From Bacteroidota bacterium (GTDB lineage Bacteria; Bacteroidota; Bacteroidia; Cytophagales; Cyclobacteriaceae), in NCBI GenBank assembly GCA_018267285.1, contig JAFDYU010000008.1, forward strand, positions 365,407 through 429,406: 64,000 nt of DNA, written 5' to 3'. The translations under genes were made by a program, and so were the position numbers. The notes beneath the pieces were generated by a model that was given only the letters and a program-made list of their open reading frames with translations, searched no databases and had not been told where the DNA came from. Of the stretch, positions 8,608 through 16,795 are shown one piece after another. The stretch's first letter is position 1. Each line of letters opens with the position of its first letter.

Positions 8608-10092
8608 TCATGGCTTGGTATTCAAGGCAGTCATAATTTCCCTGAAACTTTCTAAGCCAGCTTCCAGATTTTCAATGATATCTTCTGCTATCTCGTCTGG
8701 GTCAGGTAGATTATCAAGGTCGGCAAGGGATTTATCTTTTAGCCATGTTATGTCCAACGAAGTTTTATCACGCGCTATAATTTCTTCATAGCTAAACTTT
8801 CTCCAACGTCCTTCCGGGTTTGTGTCTGCATTATAAATCTCTTTCCGCTTGTGCCTGTTTTCGGGTTTGTAACATTTGATGAAATCTTTTAGTACATCAA
8901 TGTTAAGTGGATTCTTCTTTAATGTGTGGTGAATGTTGGTTCGGTAATCATACACCCAAACTTCTTTTGTCCACGGGTTTTTGCTGGCGGGTTTGTTATC
9001 AAAGAAAATTACATTGGCTTTAACACCGTGCGCATAAAAGATTCCGGTGGGTAAACGTAAAATCGTGTGCAAGTCGGTTGTCTCCAATAATTTCTTGCGC
9101 ACGGTTTCTCCGGCTCCGCCTTCAAACAACACGTTATCAGGCACAACTACTGCAGCTTGGCCTGTTGTTTTCAGCATTGTTCTGATATGCTGAACAAAGT
9201 TTAATTGTTTGTTACTGGTGGTTGCCCAAAAATCCTGACGGTTATAGGTGAGGTCATCTTTTTCCAGTTCGCCTTCTTCGTTGGTAAAAGTCTGCGAGCT
9301 CTTTTTACCAAAGGGCGGATTTGCCAATACGTAATCATACGTTTGGGGAGAGGCTGCAATAAGTGCATCGGCAGGGGAAATAAAATTCTCGCTATCAATA
9401 TCACCAATGTTGTGCAGGAATAAATTCATTAACGCCAAACGCCTTGTTCCGGCAACAATTTCATTTCCGAAAAAAGTGGCGTGCTTTAAAAACTTGTTTT
9501 GTGCTTTATCGAGTTTGTTGTTCTCTACCAGGTAATCATACGCAGCCAAAAAGAAACCACCCGTACCGCAACTGGGGTCGGCAATGGTTTTCATGGATTG
9601 TGGCTGCACACATTCTACCATGGCGCGAATTAAAGGGCGTGGAGTAAAGTACTGACCGGCTCCGCTTTTTACGTCTTCTGCATTTTTCTCTAACAGACCT
9701 TCATAAATATCGCCCTTCACATCAGCGCCCATCACCAACCAGTTTTCGCTGTTAATCATGTCAATGACTTTGGCGAGCATGGCCGGGTCTTGAATTTTAT
9801 TCTGACTCTTGGTAAAGATTTGACCTAAAATTCCTTTGGAGGTGCTTAACTCGCGAAGCAAGGTAGCGTAATGCAATTCCAGTTCTGCACCTTTCTTATT
9901 GGTTAAGCTTTCCCAGTTATATTGTTTGGGGATTGGCAGTTTACGATTATGTGGCGGCCTGCTGTATTCATCAGCCATTTTTAAGAATAGCAAATACGTG
10001 AGTTGCTCTAAGTAATCGCCATAGCCTACGCCTACATCGCGCAAGGGATTGCAGAAACTCCAGACTTTTGATACAATAGATGCTGTAGTCAT
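8608..10092 (-). CDS. hsdM: type I restriction-modification DNA methylase subunit HsdM
   Basis: 494 residues from the ATG at 10092 (MTTASIVSKVWSF), full length for an N6-adenine methylase subunit. The N-terminal HsdM domain covers about 1-130. The SAM-binding motif DPSCGTGGF is near residue 180 and the catalytic NPPF near residue 260 (ANPPFGKKS). GQYFTPRPLIRAMV precedes motif I as in the family. With HsdS it forms the modification enzyme; with HsdR it restricts unmodified DNA. It is the last gene of the island, 2 bp after the 116-aa gene. It is separated from hsdS by a transposase gene and the small gene, an unusual M position. Confidence 0.95.
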   Translation of the reverse strand: MTTASIVSKVWSFCNPLRDVGVGYGDYLEQLTYLLFLKMADEYSRPPHNRKLPIPKQYNWESLTNKKGAELELHYATLLRELSTSKGILGQIFTKSQNKIQDPAMLAKVIDMINSENWLVMGADVKGDIYEGLLEKNAEDVKSGAGQYFTPRPLIRAMVECVQPQSMKTIADPSCGTGGFFLAAYDYLVENNKLDKAQNKFLKHATFFGNEIVAGTRRLALMNLFLHNIGDIDSENFISPADALIAASPQTYDYVLANPPFGKKSSQTFTNEEGELEKDDLTYNRQDFWATTSNKQLNFVQHIRTMLKTTGQAAVVVPDNVLFEGGAGETVRKKLLETTDLHTILRLPTGIFYAHGVKANVIFFDNKPASKNPWTKEVWVYDYRTNIHHTLKKNPLNIDVLKDFIKCYKPENRHKRKEIYNADTNPEGRWRKFSYEEIIARDKTSLDITWLKDKSLADLDNLPDPDEIAEDIIENLEAGLESFREIMTALNTKP

Positions 10093-10094
10093 AT

Positions 10095-10445
10095 TTATAC
10101 TTTCTCGATAAATTTTTCTTGCGTATCCCAAACCATGGTGTGTAGCGAATAATCAAACCACTCGTTAAACATTTTAAATGTTCTGTTCTGAGGCCACATT
10201 TCCTCATCGATATACCAGTTGTTGAGTTGGTCTTCAAAAATATCGTTGAAGTTTTTCTTCAGCCAGTTTCCCATTTTTTTCAGTTCATCGTAATCGGGCA
10301 ACAAGTACACATCACCCTCTTTCAACATTTCTTCCGGCTTATTGGTTGGGTCAAAGCTTAACAGCCAATCATGAAAAGGCTTTTTGGCTTTCACTACCAT
10401 AGCCGACCGTTTTACATTTTGAAAATAAACAGGTACGGGTTCCAT
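10095..10445 (-). CDS. uncharacterised 116-aa protein of the restriction island
   Basis: I do not recognise a named family. It is soluble, acidic in the middle and rich in aromatic residues: KAKKPFHDWLLSFDP near the N-terminus, DVYLLPDYDELKKMGNWL in the middle and MWPQNRTFKMFNEWFDY near the C-terminus. Similar-looking small proteins (K-P-F-x-x-W-L ... L-W-P-x-N-R-T-F) exist in Bacteroidota, as far as I remember without assigned function. The stop is 2 bp before the hsdM start, so it is translationally linked to hsdM. Upstream lies the REP-like palindrome cluster and the transposase. Whether it belongs to the restriction system or came with the insertion is unknown. Confidence 0.7.
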   Translation of the reverse strand: MEPVPVYFQNVKRSAMVVKAKKPFHDWLLSFDPTNKPEEMLKEGDVYLLPDYDELKKMGNWLKKNFNDIFEDQLNNWYIDEEMWPQNRTFKMFNEWFDYSLHTMVWDTQEKFIEKV

Positions 10446-10468
10446 TTTTTTAAGGTTTATAATTGAAC

Positions 10469-10544
10469 AGCCCTGACAGGGCTGGATATACTAACATCCC
10501 GCGGGATGGTAATGCAGCAAGTATAACTCAAGCCCTGAAGGGGC
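10469..10544. repeat. REP-like palindrome cluster, 3' side of the transposase
   Basis: Three GC-rich palindromes stand in AT-rich DNA. AGCCCTG-A-CAGGGCT (10469-10483) is perfect, CATCCCG-CGGGATG (10495-10508) is perfect, and GCCCT-GAA-GGGGC (10532-10544) has one wobble. The last shares its GCCCC/GGGGC core with copies on the other side of the transposase gene. Such units are substrates of REP-associated tyrosine transposases. The cluster also lies at the end of the transposase transcript and could act in mRNA stability. Confidence 0.7.
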
Positions 10545-10550
10545 GTAATA

Positions 10551-11003
10551 CTAATCCCAAACATAACGCTCGTCATAAGTTACGTTATACTTCTTCAAAA
10601 ATGCCCTGTACTCATCCTGAAAAGTTTTCTTTGCGTGATGCTCTTTCTGATTGGCGATGTATTGAACTACGGTATCAACTTCGGATGGATTAACAGAAAA
10701 AGCCCCATACCCATCTTGCCAATAGAAGTTGCGCAGGCTTTCTGCCTTGGTCTTTATCCATTTAGAGGAATGTGATTTTAATTCTTCCATCAACTTCATC
10801 AACGCTATTTTTTTTGATAACATGCAAAGGATGTGAATATGGTCGGTATAGCCGCCCACGATGACAGGCGTGCATTCTAAGTCTTTACAGATGCCACCCA
10901 GGTAGGCATGTAATTCTTCTTCTACTGGTGGATGGATAATTTCCTTCCTGTGTTTTGTGCTAAACACGATGTGGAGATAGTTTTTGACAAGTGATTGACC
11001 CAT
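10551..11003 (-). CDS. IS200/IS605-like Y1 transposase (RAYT-like)
   Basis: 150 residues from the ATG at 11003. It is a single HUH endonuclease domain: the metal-binding HIH is at residues 55-57 (GGYTDHIHIL) and the catalytic Tyr at about 115 (VVQYIANQKEHH). WQDGYGAFSV near 95-103 is a family signature. It lacks a TnpB partner and is bracketed by REP-like palindromes, as expected for a REP-associated tyrosine transposase rather than a full IS200/IS605 element. Its start is 1 bp after the hsdS stop (11005) and it runs with the island genes, so it may be cotranscribed. A complete frame with intact active-site residues suggests it is functional or recently was. Confidence 0.88.
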   Translation of the reverse strand: MGQSLVKNYLHIVFSTKHRKEIIHPPVEEELHAYLGGICKDLECTPVIVGGYTDHIHILCMLSKKIALMKLMEELKSHSSKWIKTKAESLRNFYWQDGYGAFSVNPSEVDTVVQYIANQKEHHAKKTFQDEYRAFLKKYNVTYDERYVWD

Positions 11004-11004
11004 G

Positions 11005-12270
11005 TTATTTTTTAATTTCTGGGTTATATCGCCCCTTCGGGGCTTTCGCTGTCTTCGTATCTTCTTCACGATGGGCTGCACCCATCGTTTTGGTATCGCG
11101 CCCCTTCGGAGCTATCTCTACTAACTTTCCCTCAAACGCTTGCTTTAAAATGCTTTGCCTAAGGGTTTCTGCTTGCTGCAAACTTTGCGTGATGGTTTCT
11201 TCTATTTTATCGCAAACGGTGAGTTTGCTTTCAAGCTCAAGGACAATTTTTAGTTGGTCTTTGATTGGCGGAACTTCAACTTTAATCGGTAATAGTTTAT
11301 TTACAGAAAGACCAGGTTGAGCAGCACCTTGTGAATACTGGTTTAATCTCATTGACGTCAACTTGTGAAATAGCCAAACTATATCAATGTTTGATTTTGC
11401 AGTTGTTACAACAGCGTGTTCAGTTGCATGAAATTTTCCGCTAACCAAGTGGACATTACCGCACAATGCACCTTGTCTTCCGACTAAAGAAAATTTACCC
11501 TCATGTGTATGTGATTTGGTGTAACCTCTTAAACCATTTCCACCATAACAAGGAAACAGGCCATCTTTATATTCATTTTGTATCTCAGAGGCTTTTACAA
11601 AAAAACCTGCTTTCATATCACATATTTCTCCAAGCGTTGAACTAAACCATTTTTCTGTCCCTTTCAACTTTCCCTCAAACGCAGCTTTCAACAAACTTTG
11701 GCGATAGACTTTTAGTTGCTGCAAGGCGGTTTGCAGTTGCTGTTTGCCGTTGTCGAGTTCACTAAACAGTTCTTCTATTTTGGAAACTATGGCGTGTTGT
11801 TCGGGGAGTGGGGGAAGCGGAACATCTAAGTTTTTTAAAATCCCCTGACTAATATTGGGTTGTGCTCCACCAATTCCTTGTTTTACAAGGCTTGGTCTTT
11901 TGTAGGATAAAAAGTTGAAGAGATAGTTTGAGTCAATATTTTCGTTTTTGAATATCCCGCAAACCGCCTGGTTTGTAGCTGCATCAATACCAAGAAATGC
12001 CAGCTTACCAATTGTTGCTCCGTACAATGCAATCAATAAAGTGCCTTTGGGAAAAATCTTAGCACTTGAATTTTTAATTGCTTCCTCTGAAATCTTTTCT
12101 TCAGTATCAAGGATTAGTCCTTTATCTAATTCACCTGACTTTACCCACGGAATATTACCCTGATAGTATTTGGGATTGCTTCGGTTAGGAGTGCCACCGC
12201 TTGTGGTATGACATACTTCACCTAGTTTTTTTACTTGCCAATGATTGGGTATAGTATTATTCTCGCTCAT
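11005..12270 (-). CDS. hsdS: type I restriction specificity subunit HsdS
   Basis: 421 residues with two target-recognition domains. The first is about 5-150, starting NHWQVKKLGEV and ending in DVPLPPLPEQHAIVSKIEELF. The second is about 205-355, ending in KVEVPPIKDQLKIVLELESKL. Each is followed by a long helical spacer (QTALQQLKVYRQSLLKAAFEGKL; QSLQQAETLRQSILKQAFEGKL). It sets the DNA sequence methylated or cut by the complex. After the second FEGKL the frame continues for about 36 residues encoded by REP-like palindromes, including the doubled string DTKT. That tail is probably an accidental extension from the transposase-side repeats. It is preceded by a heptamer array in the gap to the previous gene. 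Confidence 0.93.
   Translation of the reverse strand: MSENNTIPNHWQVKKLGEVCHTTSGGTPNRSNPKYYQGNIPWVKSGELDKGLILDTEEKISEEAIKNSSAKIFPKGTLLIALYGATIGKLAFLGIDAATNQAVCGIFKNENIDSNYLFNFLSYKRPSLVKQGIGGAQPNISQGILKNLDVPLPPLPEQHAIVSKIEELFSELDNGKQQLQTALQQLKVYRQSLLKAAFEGKLKGTEKWFSSTLGEICDMKAGFFVKASEIQNEYKDGLFPCYGGNGLRGYTKSHTHEGKFSLVGRQGALCGNVHLVSGKFHATEHAVVTTAKSNIDIVWLFHKLTSMRLNQYSQGAAQPGLSVNKLLPIKVEVPPIKDQLKIVLELESKLTVCDKIEETITQSLQQAETLRQSILKQAFEGKLVEIAPKGRDTKTMGAAHREEDTKTAKAPKGRYNPEIKK
11031..11112. repeat. REP-like palindromes inside the hsdS 3' end
   Basis: GCCCC-TTC-GGGGC (11031-11043) is perfect, CGATGGG-CTGCA-CCCATCG (11069-11087) is perfect, and GCCCC-TTC-GGAGC (11100-11112) has one mismatch. They lie next to the transposase start and match in core the unit at 10532-10544. 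They are within the hsdS reading frame and encode its last residues. Confidence 0.7.
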
Positions 12271-12280
12271 TAGCCCATAG

Positions 12281-12487
12281 TCAAATAACCATCAAATAAA
12301 GAGCGCGCTGAAACACATGGTTTTAGCGCTTTGGCTTGGGCGTTGGCCGTGCTATCAGTCAAATAAAGCCATGCCTGCCATTGTGGATAACTTGCCCGTT
12401 CCGTCAAATAACCATCAAATAGTAAATGATTGATTATCAACGATTTGACCATAAAACCCTCTTCAATCATCAAATAACCATCAAATA
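12281..12487. repeat. TCAAATA heptamer array between the AlbA_2 gene and hsdS
   Basis: An 18-bp sequence TCAAATAACCATCAAATA occurs three times exactly (12281-12298, 12404-12421, 12470-12487). Each copy is a direct repeat of TCAAATA with an 11-bp period. A lone TCAAATA lies at 12359. A hairpin with a 9-bp stem (12305-12313 with 12321-12329, one wobble) lies between. The array fills the 222-bp gap before hsdS and may bind a regulator of hsdS-hsdM expression. It is too irregular in spacing for a CRISPR. Confidence 0.75.
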
Positions 12488-12492
12488 AGATT

Positions 12493-13950
12493 TTATGCCC
12501 AGTAAGGAATGTATTTAACATGTTTTCTTGATTTATTCTCGGGGTCAGAATCTTTAACTAACCTCTTTTCAATAGTATCGCTTATTATTCTGGAGGCATT
12601 GGCCGCATTATGTTCATCAATTTCAAAACGTTCTCTCACGGTTTGGTTGGTCATAAATTCACCTGAAACATATTTCAAACAAGCATGATGATAGCAGGTG
12701 CGTGTCCGTTCGGCCTTATCCATTTCACGAAGCGTTTTGGGCCCATAAAGAATGATCCGGGTATAGTTGTCACCAATAATTATTTCGGGCGAAGGCAGCT
12801 TATGAATTTCACATTCCAATACCACTTTGTCCATTCCACTACCCCGTTCTTCGCAAATGTTCAATCGCCTCATGAATCGGGCTAGAATTTCGTTTCGGCT
12901 TTCCGGGCTGTGGTCAACAAAGCGCAATGGATCAATCAACGGCTTTCCGGGGTTAGTAATTTCAATCCTGTCTGTAAAAAGTTCAACCAGAGGCGAAGTG
13001 CCGCTTACTGAAAAATCCTGGTGAATGATGGCATTGGCAACCAATTCTCGAATGGCAAGTGAAGGGTATAGGGGGATTTCTTTCCGGAAAGCGCCTTCAA
13101 TGATTTCTTTGGTTGGTGTTTGGTCGTTAATGAACTTTATCAATCCGTCAAACCCAACAGCATATCCCTTCTTGCCTGTCTGTTCTTTGATTGCACGCAC
13201 CCTGTTCTTGCCGTTGTAAATGATTACACGAACGGCTTTTCTTGAAATATAATCAAACTGCTCGATATCTTTAGCAAGAAGAATGGCTCCAAGATTGGTA
13301 ATGTTGAATTTTCCATTTGACTGCGGGACAATTATTTTGTCATGTATAAGTCGCTCTAAAATTCCCTTTCTGTTATCTGGTAACGGAAATTTTATCAGGT
13401 CAAAATAGGATGGATAATCAATTAATCCCAGGGTCTGGTCTTCATCGACACTCTCAACAGAAGTTTCCCTTTCAAAAACCCGAACACTCTCTTTGTTCCA
13501 TATCTTACGTTCTCTTTCAGGATGTTCGTCCAGCAGTTTTTTATATGAACCAATGCGTATATATGTTTCGCCACGAAAACTAACCGGTGTATTTCGTGTG
13601 GGTTCTATACGAAAAATGGCAAAGTGATTTCCATTGTAATCAAATTCAAAAATATTGAAGTCAATACGGGGGTTAAGTTGTGTGGCAATCCAGTTTTCTA
13701 ATTCTTGATTTCCTTTTTTTTCGGTAAGCGGATGAAAATCTGAGCCGACTAACCCCTGTGTTCCATCCTCAATGCCATAAACCAGATAGCCGAATTTTTG
13801 ATTGTGGTAGCAGGCACTATTGCTCAATGCCGATAACTGTTCTCCAATTTCTTGTGGATTATTATTGTTTACTTTAAACTCAATCCATTCGCACTCTCTG
13901 GGAGATGCTTGTAAATCTTTTAATAAGGATATAAGGTCCTGGCCTTTCAT
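12493..13950 (-). CDS. Schlafen/AlbA_2-like ATP-binding DNA-binding protein
   Basis: 485 residues from the ATG at 13950 (MKGQDLISLLKDL). The N-terminal AlbA_2 (Schlafen-like) domain covers about 10-130: EWIEFKVNNNN with the conserved Glu-Phe-Lys, then SALSNSACYHNQKFGYLVYGIED and TYIRIGSYKK. The middle is a linker with PSYFDLIKFPLP. A GHKL-type ATPase segment follows near 270-400 (AIRELVANAIIHQDFS, DRIEITNPGKP, ERGSGMDKVVLECE), then a C-terminal winged helix. Such proteins are often called putative transcriptional regulators and occur in defence islands. Here it sits between hsdR and hsdS, 34 bp after the hsdR stop. A role in restriction control or as an extra effector is inferred only. Confidence 0.85.
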   Translation of the reverse strand: MKGQDLISLLKDLQASPRECEWIEFKVNNNNPQEIGEQLSALSNSACYHNQKFGYLVYGIEDGTQGLVGSDFHPLTEKKGNQELENWIATQLNPRIDFNIFEFDYNGNHFAIFRIEPTRNTPVSFRGETYIRIGSYKKLLDEHPERERKIWNKESVRVFERETSVESVDEDQTLGLIDYPSYFDLIKFPLPDNRKGILERLIHDKIIVPQSNGKFNITNLGAILLAKDIEQFDYISRKAVRVIIYNGKNRVRAIKEQTGKKGYAVGFDGLIKFINDQTPTKEIIEGAFRKEIPLYPSLAIRELVANAIIHQDFSVSGTSPLVELFTDRIEITNPGKPLIDPLRFVDHSPESRNEILARFMRRLNICEERGSGMDKVVLECEIHKLPSPEIIIGDNYTRIILYGPKTLREMDKAERTRTCYHHACLKYVSGEFMTNQTVRERFEIDEHNAANASRIISDTIEKRLVKDSDPENKSRKHVKYIPYWA

Positions 13951-13984
13951 TATGTTGTCAATGTTTCTTTTGATGGGATATAAT

Positions 13985-16795
13985 CTATGCCGCCAATGCG
14001 TCATTTAACTCATTAATAATTTCATCCGTCTGTTCGCAAAACAATTGCCACATTTTACCTAACCCGCCCATGGCGTTAAAGGGGTTGTAGTCAAAGTCTT
14101 CGCGCTCAATATGAAAGCTGTTGGTCATGTATTCTTTTATCAGGCGAAGCCATTGCATTTGTTCTTCTGTAAACTTGGTAGCTCCGGCTTGTTTTTTAAA
14201 CACCCACTCTTGAAAATTCCTGTCAACTACTGTCTCAAACGCAACCAGATATTCATCAATCTTCAAAGCCTTGCGCACCACGGCCACTAAGGCCATCAAT
14301 TCCTTTTTTGGGCTGGCCGAGCGTGGCAACCGGTGTACAAGTTTTCCTTCATCTTCTTTGTCCTCCAGTCCGGCAAAGGCATCCCACAATTTAAAGGGAT
14401 GAAGGCGCGGATTATCGGTCAGCAATCTTTCGTACAATTCTTTTATTACCGGGAAGGAGAGTTCGCGCTTGCGGTAAGGCAGGTTGTAAAAGATTTGCAG
14501 CGCAAGCAATTCGTCTTTGTGTTGCTCCATCCACAACATAAAGTCTTGCACCAAAGCAAGATTAGCCGAAGCGTGATCCTTATCCCAACCCGCGCGGATT
14601 ACTTCATCAGGATTGGCAAGGTCAATGCGTTGCTCATGTGCCTTGCGTACATTTTCAATGTATTCGTTTAGGTCGCCTGTAAATACCTTCGCTGCTTCGT
14701 TTTGCAGTTTCTCGGTCTGTGCTTTTACAATCGTTTCAATGGCTGCGGGAGATGCACCCGTATTTTCTGCTTTTACTTTTGTTTCTATTTCTTCCAGCAC
14801 ATCAGGATTGAAAGCGTTCAATAATTCTTTCGCTACCTGTGCAACGGTTTTACCATTTGCCTTTTCTGAAAATTGCTTTCGCTCTTTATCGGTAAGTTGT
14901 TTATCCAATCTTGTCAAACGACCGGCCAGTGTGGTAAACAATTCTTCTTCCCTTGCGCCAACGGCTACGGCTTGCAACAAATCCTTTAAGGGAACACCCG
15001 GCTTCTTCTCCAAAGGTCGGCTGTCGGTTTTTAAACTCTTGGTAACGCCAATGGCATCTACAATTACGAAATGGTCTTTTGTTAACTTGGCAGTAGGAGT
15101 AACCTTTCTCAAATCATCGAGGCCAATGGTGCGTGTTCCCCGGCCTTTCATCTGCTCAAAGTAGTTTCTACTTTTGACATCACGCATAAAAAGCAAACAC
15201 TCCAACGGCTTCACATCCGTTCCGGTTGCAATCATGTCAACGGTTACGGCAATGCGCGGATGGTAGTCGTTTCGAAATTGCGCCAATGTGCTTTTAGGGT
15301 CATCGCTGTTGTAGGTAATCTTTTTGCAGAACTTGTTTTCTTCTGCAAATTCTTGTCTCACAATGTCAATGATGTCGTTGGCATGACTGTCGGTCTTGGC
15401 AAAGATTAATGTTTTAGGAACTTCAAAGACTCCGTTCTTGTCGTAACGGTCTGGAAATATTTCAGGCAGATGGTCTTTGAAGGTTTTAATGATGGTTCGG
15501 ATTTGATTAGGGTTCACCACATCTTTGTCCAACTGTTGTTTGGAGTAAGCTTCATCTTCGTCTTGAAGTTCCAGTCTTTTCCGTCTGCTTAATTTCTCTC
15601 GATGTTCAATGTATTCACCTTGCCAAAGCGTTCCGCCTTGTTGCGTTATTTTGGTATCAATAATAAAAACTTCAAAGCCTACATTCACACCATCTGCAAC
15701 AGCCATTTCGTGCGAATACTCGCTCACTAAGTTTTGATCGAAGTAGCCGACCGTTCTTTTGTCTGGTGTTGCAGTCAATCCGATTTCAAAAGCATCGTAA
15801 TATTCCAACACTTGTTTCCATAAATTGTAAATGCTTCGGTGGCATTCATCAATGACAATGAAATCAAAAAACTCAATCGGCATTTTTGGGTCATACTCAA
15901 CCGGAGGAATTTCTTTGGGTTGGTATTTCTTTTCGTTCGGATTTTCTTCTTCCGCTTTCTCGTCCAGTTCCGTTCCCTTTAATATAGAGTAGAGTCGTTG
16001 AATAGTGCTGATGCAAACCTGACTGTCAGACGCGATGTAACTCGATTTTAAGCGCTGTACATTGTACAGTTCGGTAAACTTTCGGTTGTCATCATTCGGC
16101 ACGAACGACATAAATTCTTGTTCAGCCTGTTCGCCCAAGTTTTTTGTGTCCACTAAAAATAAAACTCGTTTTGCTTTAGCGAATTTCAACAACCGATAAA
16201 TGAATGTAATAGCAGTAAAGGTTTTGCCTGAACCCGTTGCCATTTGAATGAGCGCTCTTGGTCGGTTTTCTTTGAATGAGTTATCAAGTTTAGTAATGGC
16301 ATTCACCTGACATTCGCGCAATCCGTCAATTTGTAGTTTGGGTAAATAGTGTAGCCTTGTCCGTAATGATTTGTTAGTCTTTAGCCAATCTCTTAAGGTT
16401 TCAGGTTTATGAAAGCAGAATAACTCTCTTGCTCTTGGTTTCGGGTCGGTGAAATCTGTAAAACGAGTTACTTCACCTGTGCTGATGTAAACAAATGGGA
16501 GCGGGTCGTTTTTGAGATGCTTCAGTTTTGCATGAGCATATTCTTCTCCCTGATTTTCATGTACATTAATCCGATGCCCTTCCTCTTCACGTTTGGCTTC
16601 AATTACACCACACGGTTTTCCTTCAACAAACAGCAGGTAGTCTACAGGGCCAACATCTGTGATATATTCTTTGACAGCAATTCCAAGTCCGGCATTCAGG
16701 TTCACTTGTTTAATACCCTGAATAATCCAGCCGCAAGCCGTCAACTGCTTGTCGATATTGTCTCGCGCTATTTGCTCTGGATTTTGATTGGCCAT
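13985..16795 (-). CDS. hsdR: type I restriction endonuclease subunit HsdR
   Basis: 936 residues, first gene of the island and of the EcoEI-like R-subunit type. The N-terminal nuclease domain has VDYLLFVEGKPCGVIEAKR (D...ExK, about 50-70). The SF2 translocase follows with Walker A ATGSGKT (near 185), Walker B DECH (near 320), and motif VI MKGRGTRTIG (near 550). The C-terminal 300 residues are the helical EcoEI_R_C-like domain that docks on HsdM/HsdS. It cuts DNA lacking the cognate methylation after ATP-driven translocation. No frame break is seen. The start is the first ATG of the open frame. Nothing resembling another island gene lies upstream. Confidence 0.95.
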   Translation of the reverse strand: MANQNPEQIARDNIDKQLTACGWIIQGIKQVNLNAGLGIAVKEYITDVGPVDYLLFVEGKPCGVIEAKREEEGHRINVHENQGEEYAHAKLKHLKNDPLPFVYISTGEVTRFTDFTDPKPRARELFCFHKPETLRDWLKTNKSLRTRLHYLPKLQIDGLRECQVNAITKLDNSFKENRPRALIQMATGSGKTFTAITFIYRLLKFAKAKRVLFLVDTKNLGEQAEQEFMSFVPNDDNRKFTELYNVQRLKSSYIASDSQVCISTIQRLYSILKGTELDEKAEEENPNEKKYQPKEIPPVEYDPKMPIEFFDFIVIDECHRSIYNLWKQVLEYYDAFEIGLTATPDKRTVGYFDQNLVSEYSHEMAVADGVNVGFEVFIIDTKITQQGGTLWQGEYIEHREKLSRRKRLELQDEDEAYSKQQLDKDVVNPNQIRTIIKTFKDHLPEIFPDRYDKNGVFEVPKTLIFAKTDSHANDIIDIVRQEFAEENKFCKKITYNSDDPKSTLAQFRNDYHPRIAVTVDMIATGTDVKPLECLLFMRDVKSRNYFEQMKGRGTRTIGLDDLRKVTPTAKLTKDHFVIVDAIGVTKSLKTDSRPLEKKPGVPLKDLLQAVAVGAREEELFTTLAGRLTRLDKQLTDKERKQFSEKANGKTVAQVAKELLNAFNPDVLEEIETKVKAENTGASPAAIETIVKAQTEKLQNEAAKVFTGDLNEYIENVRKAHEQRIDLANPDEVIRAGWDKDHASANLALVQDFMLWMEQHKDELLALQIFYNLPYRKRELSFPVIKELYERLLTDNPRLHPFKLWDAFAGLEDKEDEGKLVHRLPRSASPKKELMALVAVVRKALKIDEYLVAFETVVDRNFQEWVFKKQAGATKFTEEQMQWLRLIKEYMTNSFHIEREDFDYNPFNAMGGLGKMWQLFCEQTDEIINELNDALAA

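Noticed and set aside
10463-10693. Plus-strand frame of 76 codons through the REP-like cluster
   Set aside because: It runs antisense to the transposase end and through palindromes; its composition is not protein-like.
11005-12270. Invertible hsdS (phase-variable specificity)
   Set aside because: No second hsdS copy, no recombinase gene and no inverted repeats bounding a recognition domain in the window.
12281-12487. CRISPR array
   Set aside because: Only three copies with unequal spacing (105 and 48 bp between them), no cas genes nearby, and each copy is itself a direct heptamer repeat.
12270-12521. Minus-strand frame of 83 codons between the AlbA_2 gene and hsdS
   Set aside because: It overlaps both neighbours at its ends and its repeated LFDGYL is only the translation of the 18-bp DNA repeat.
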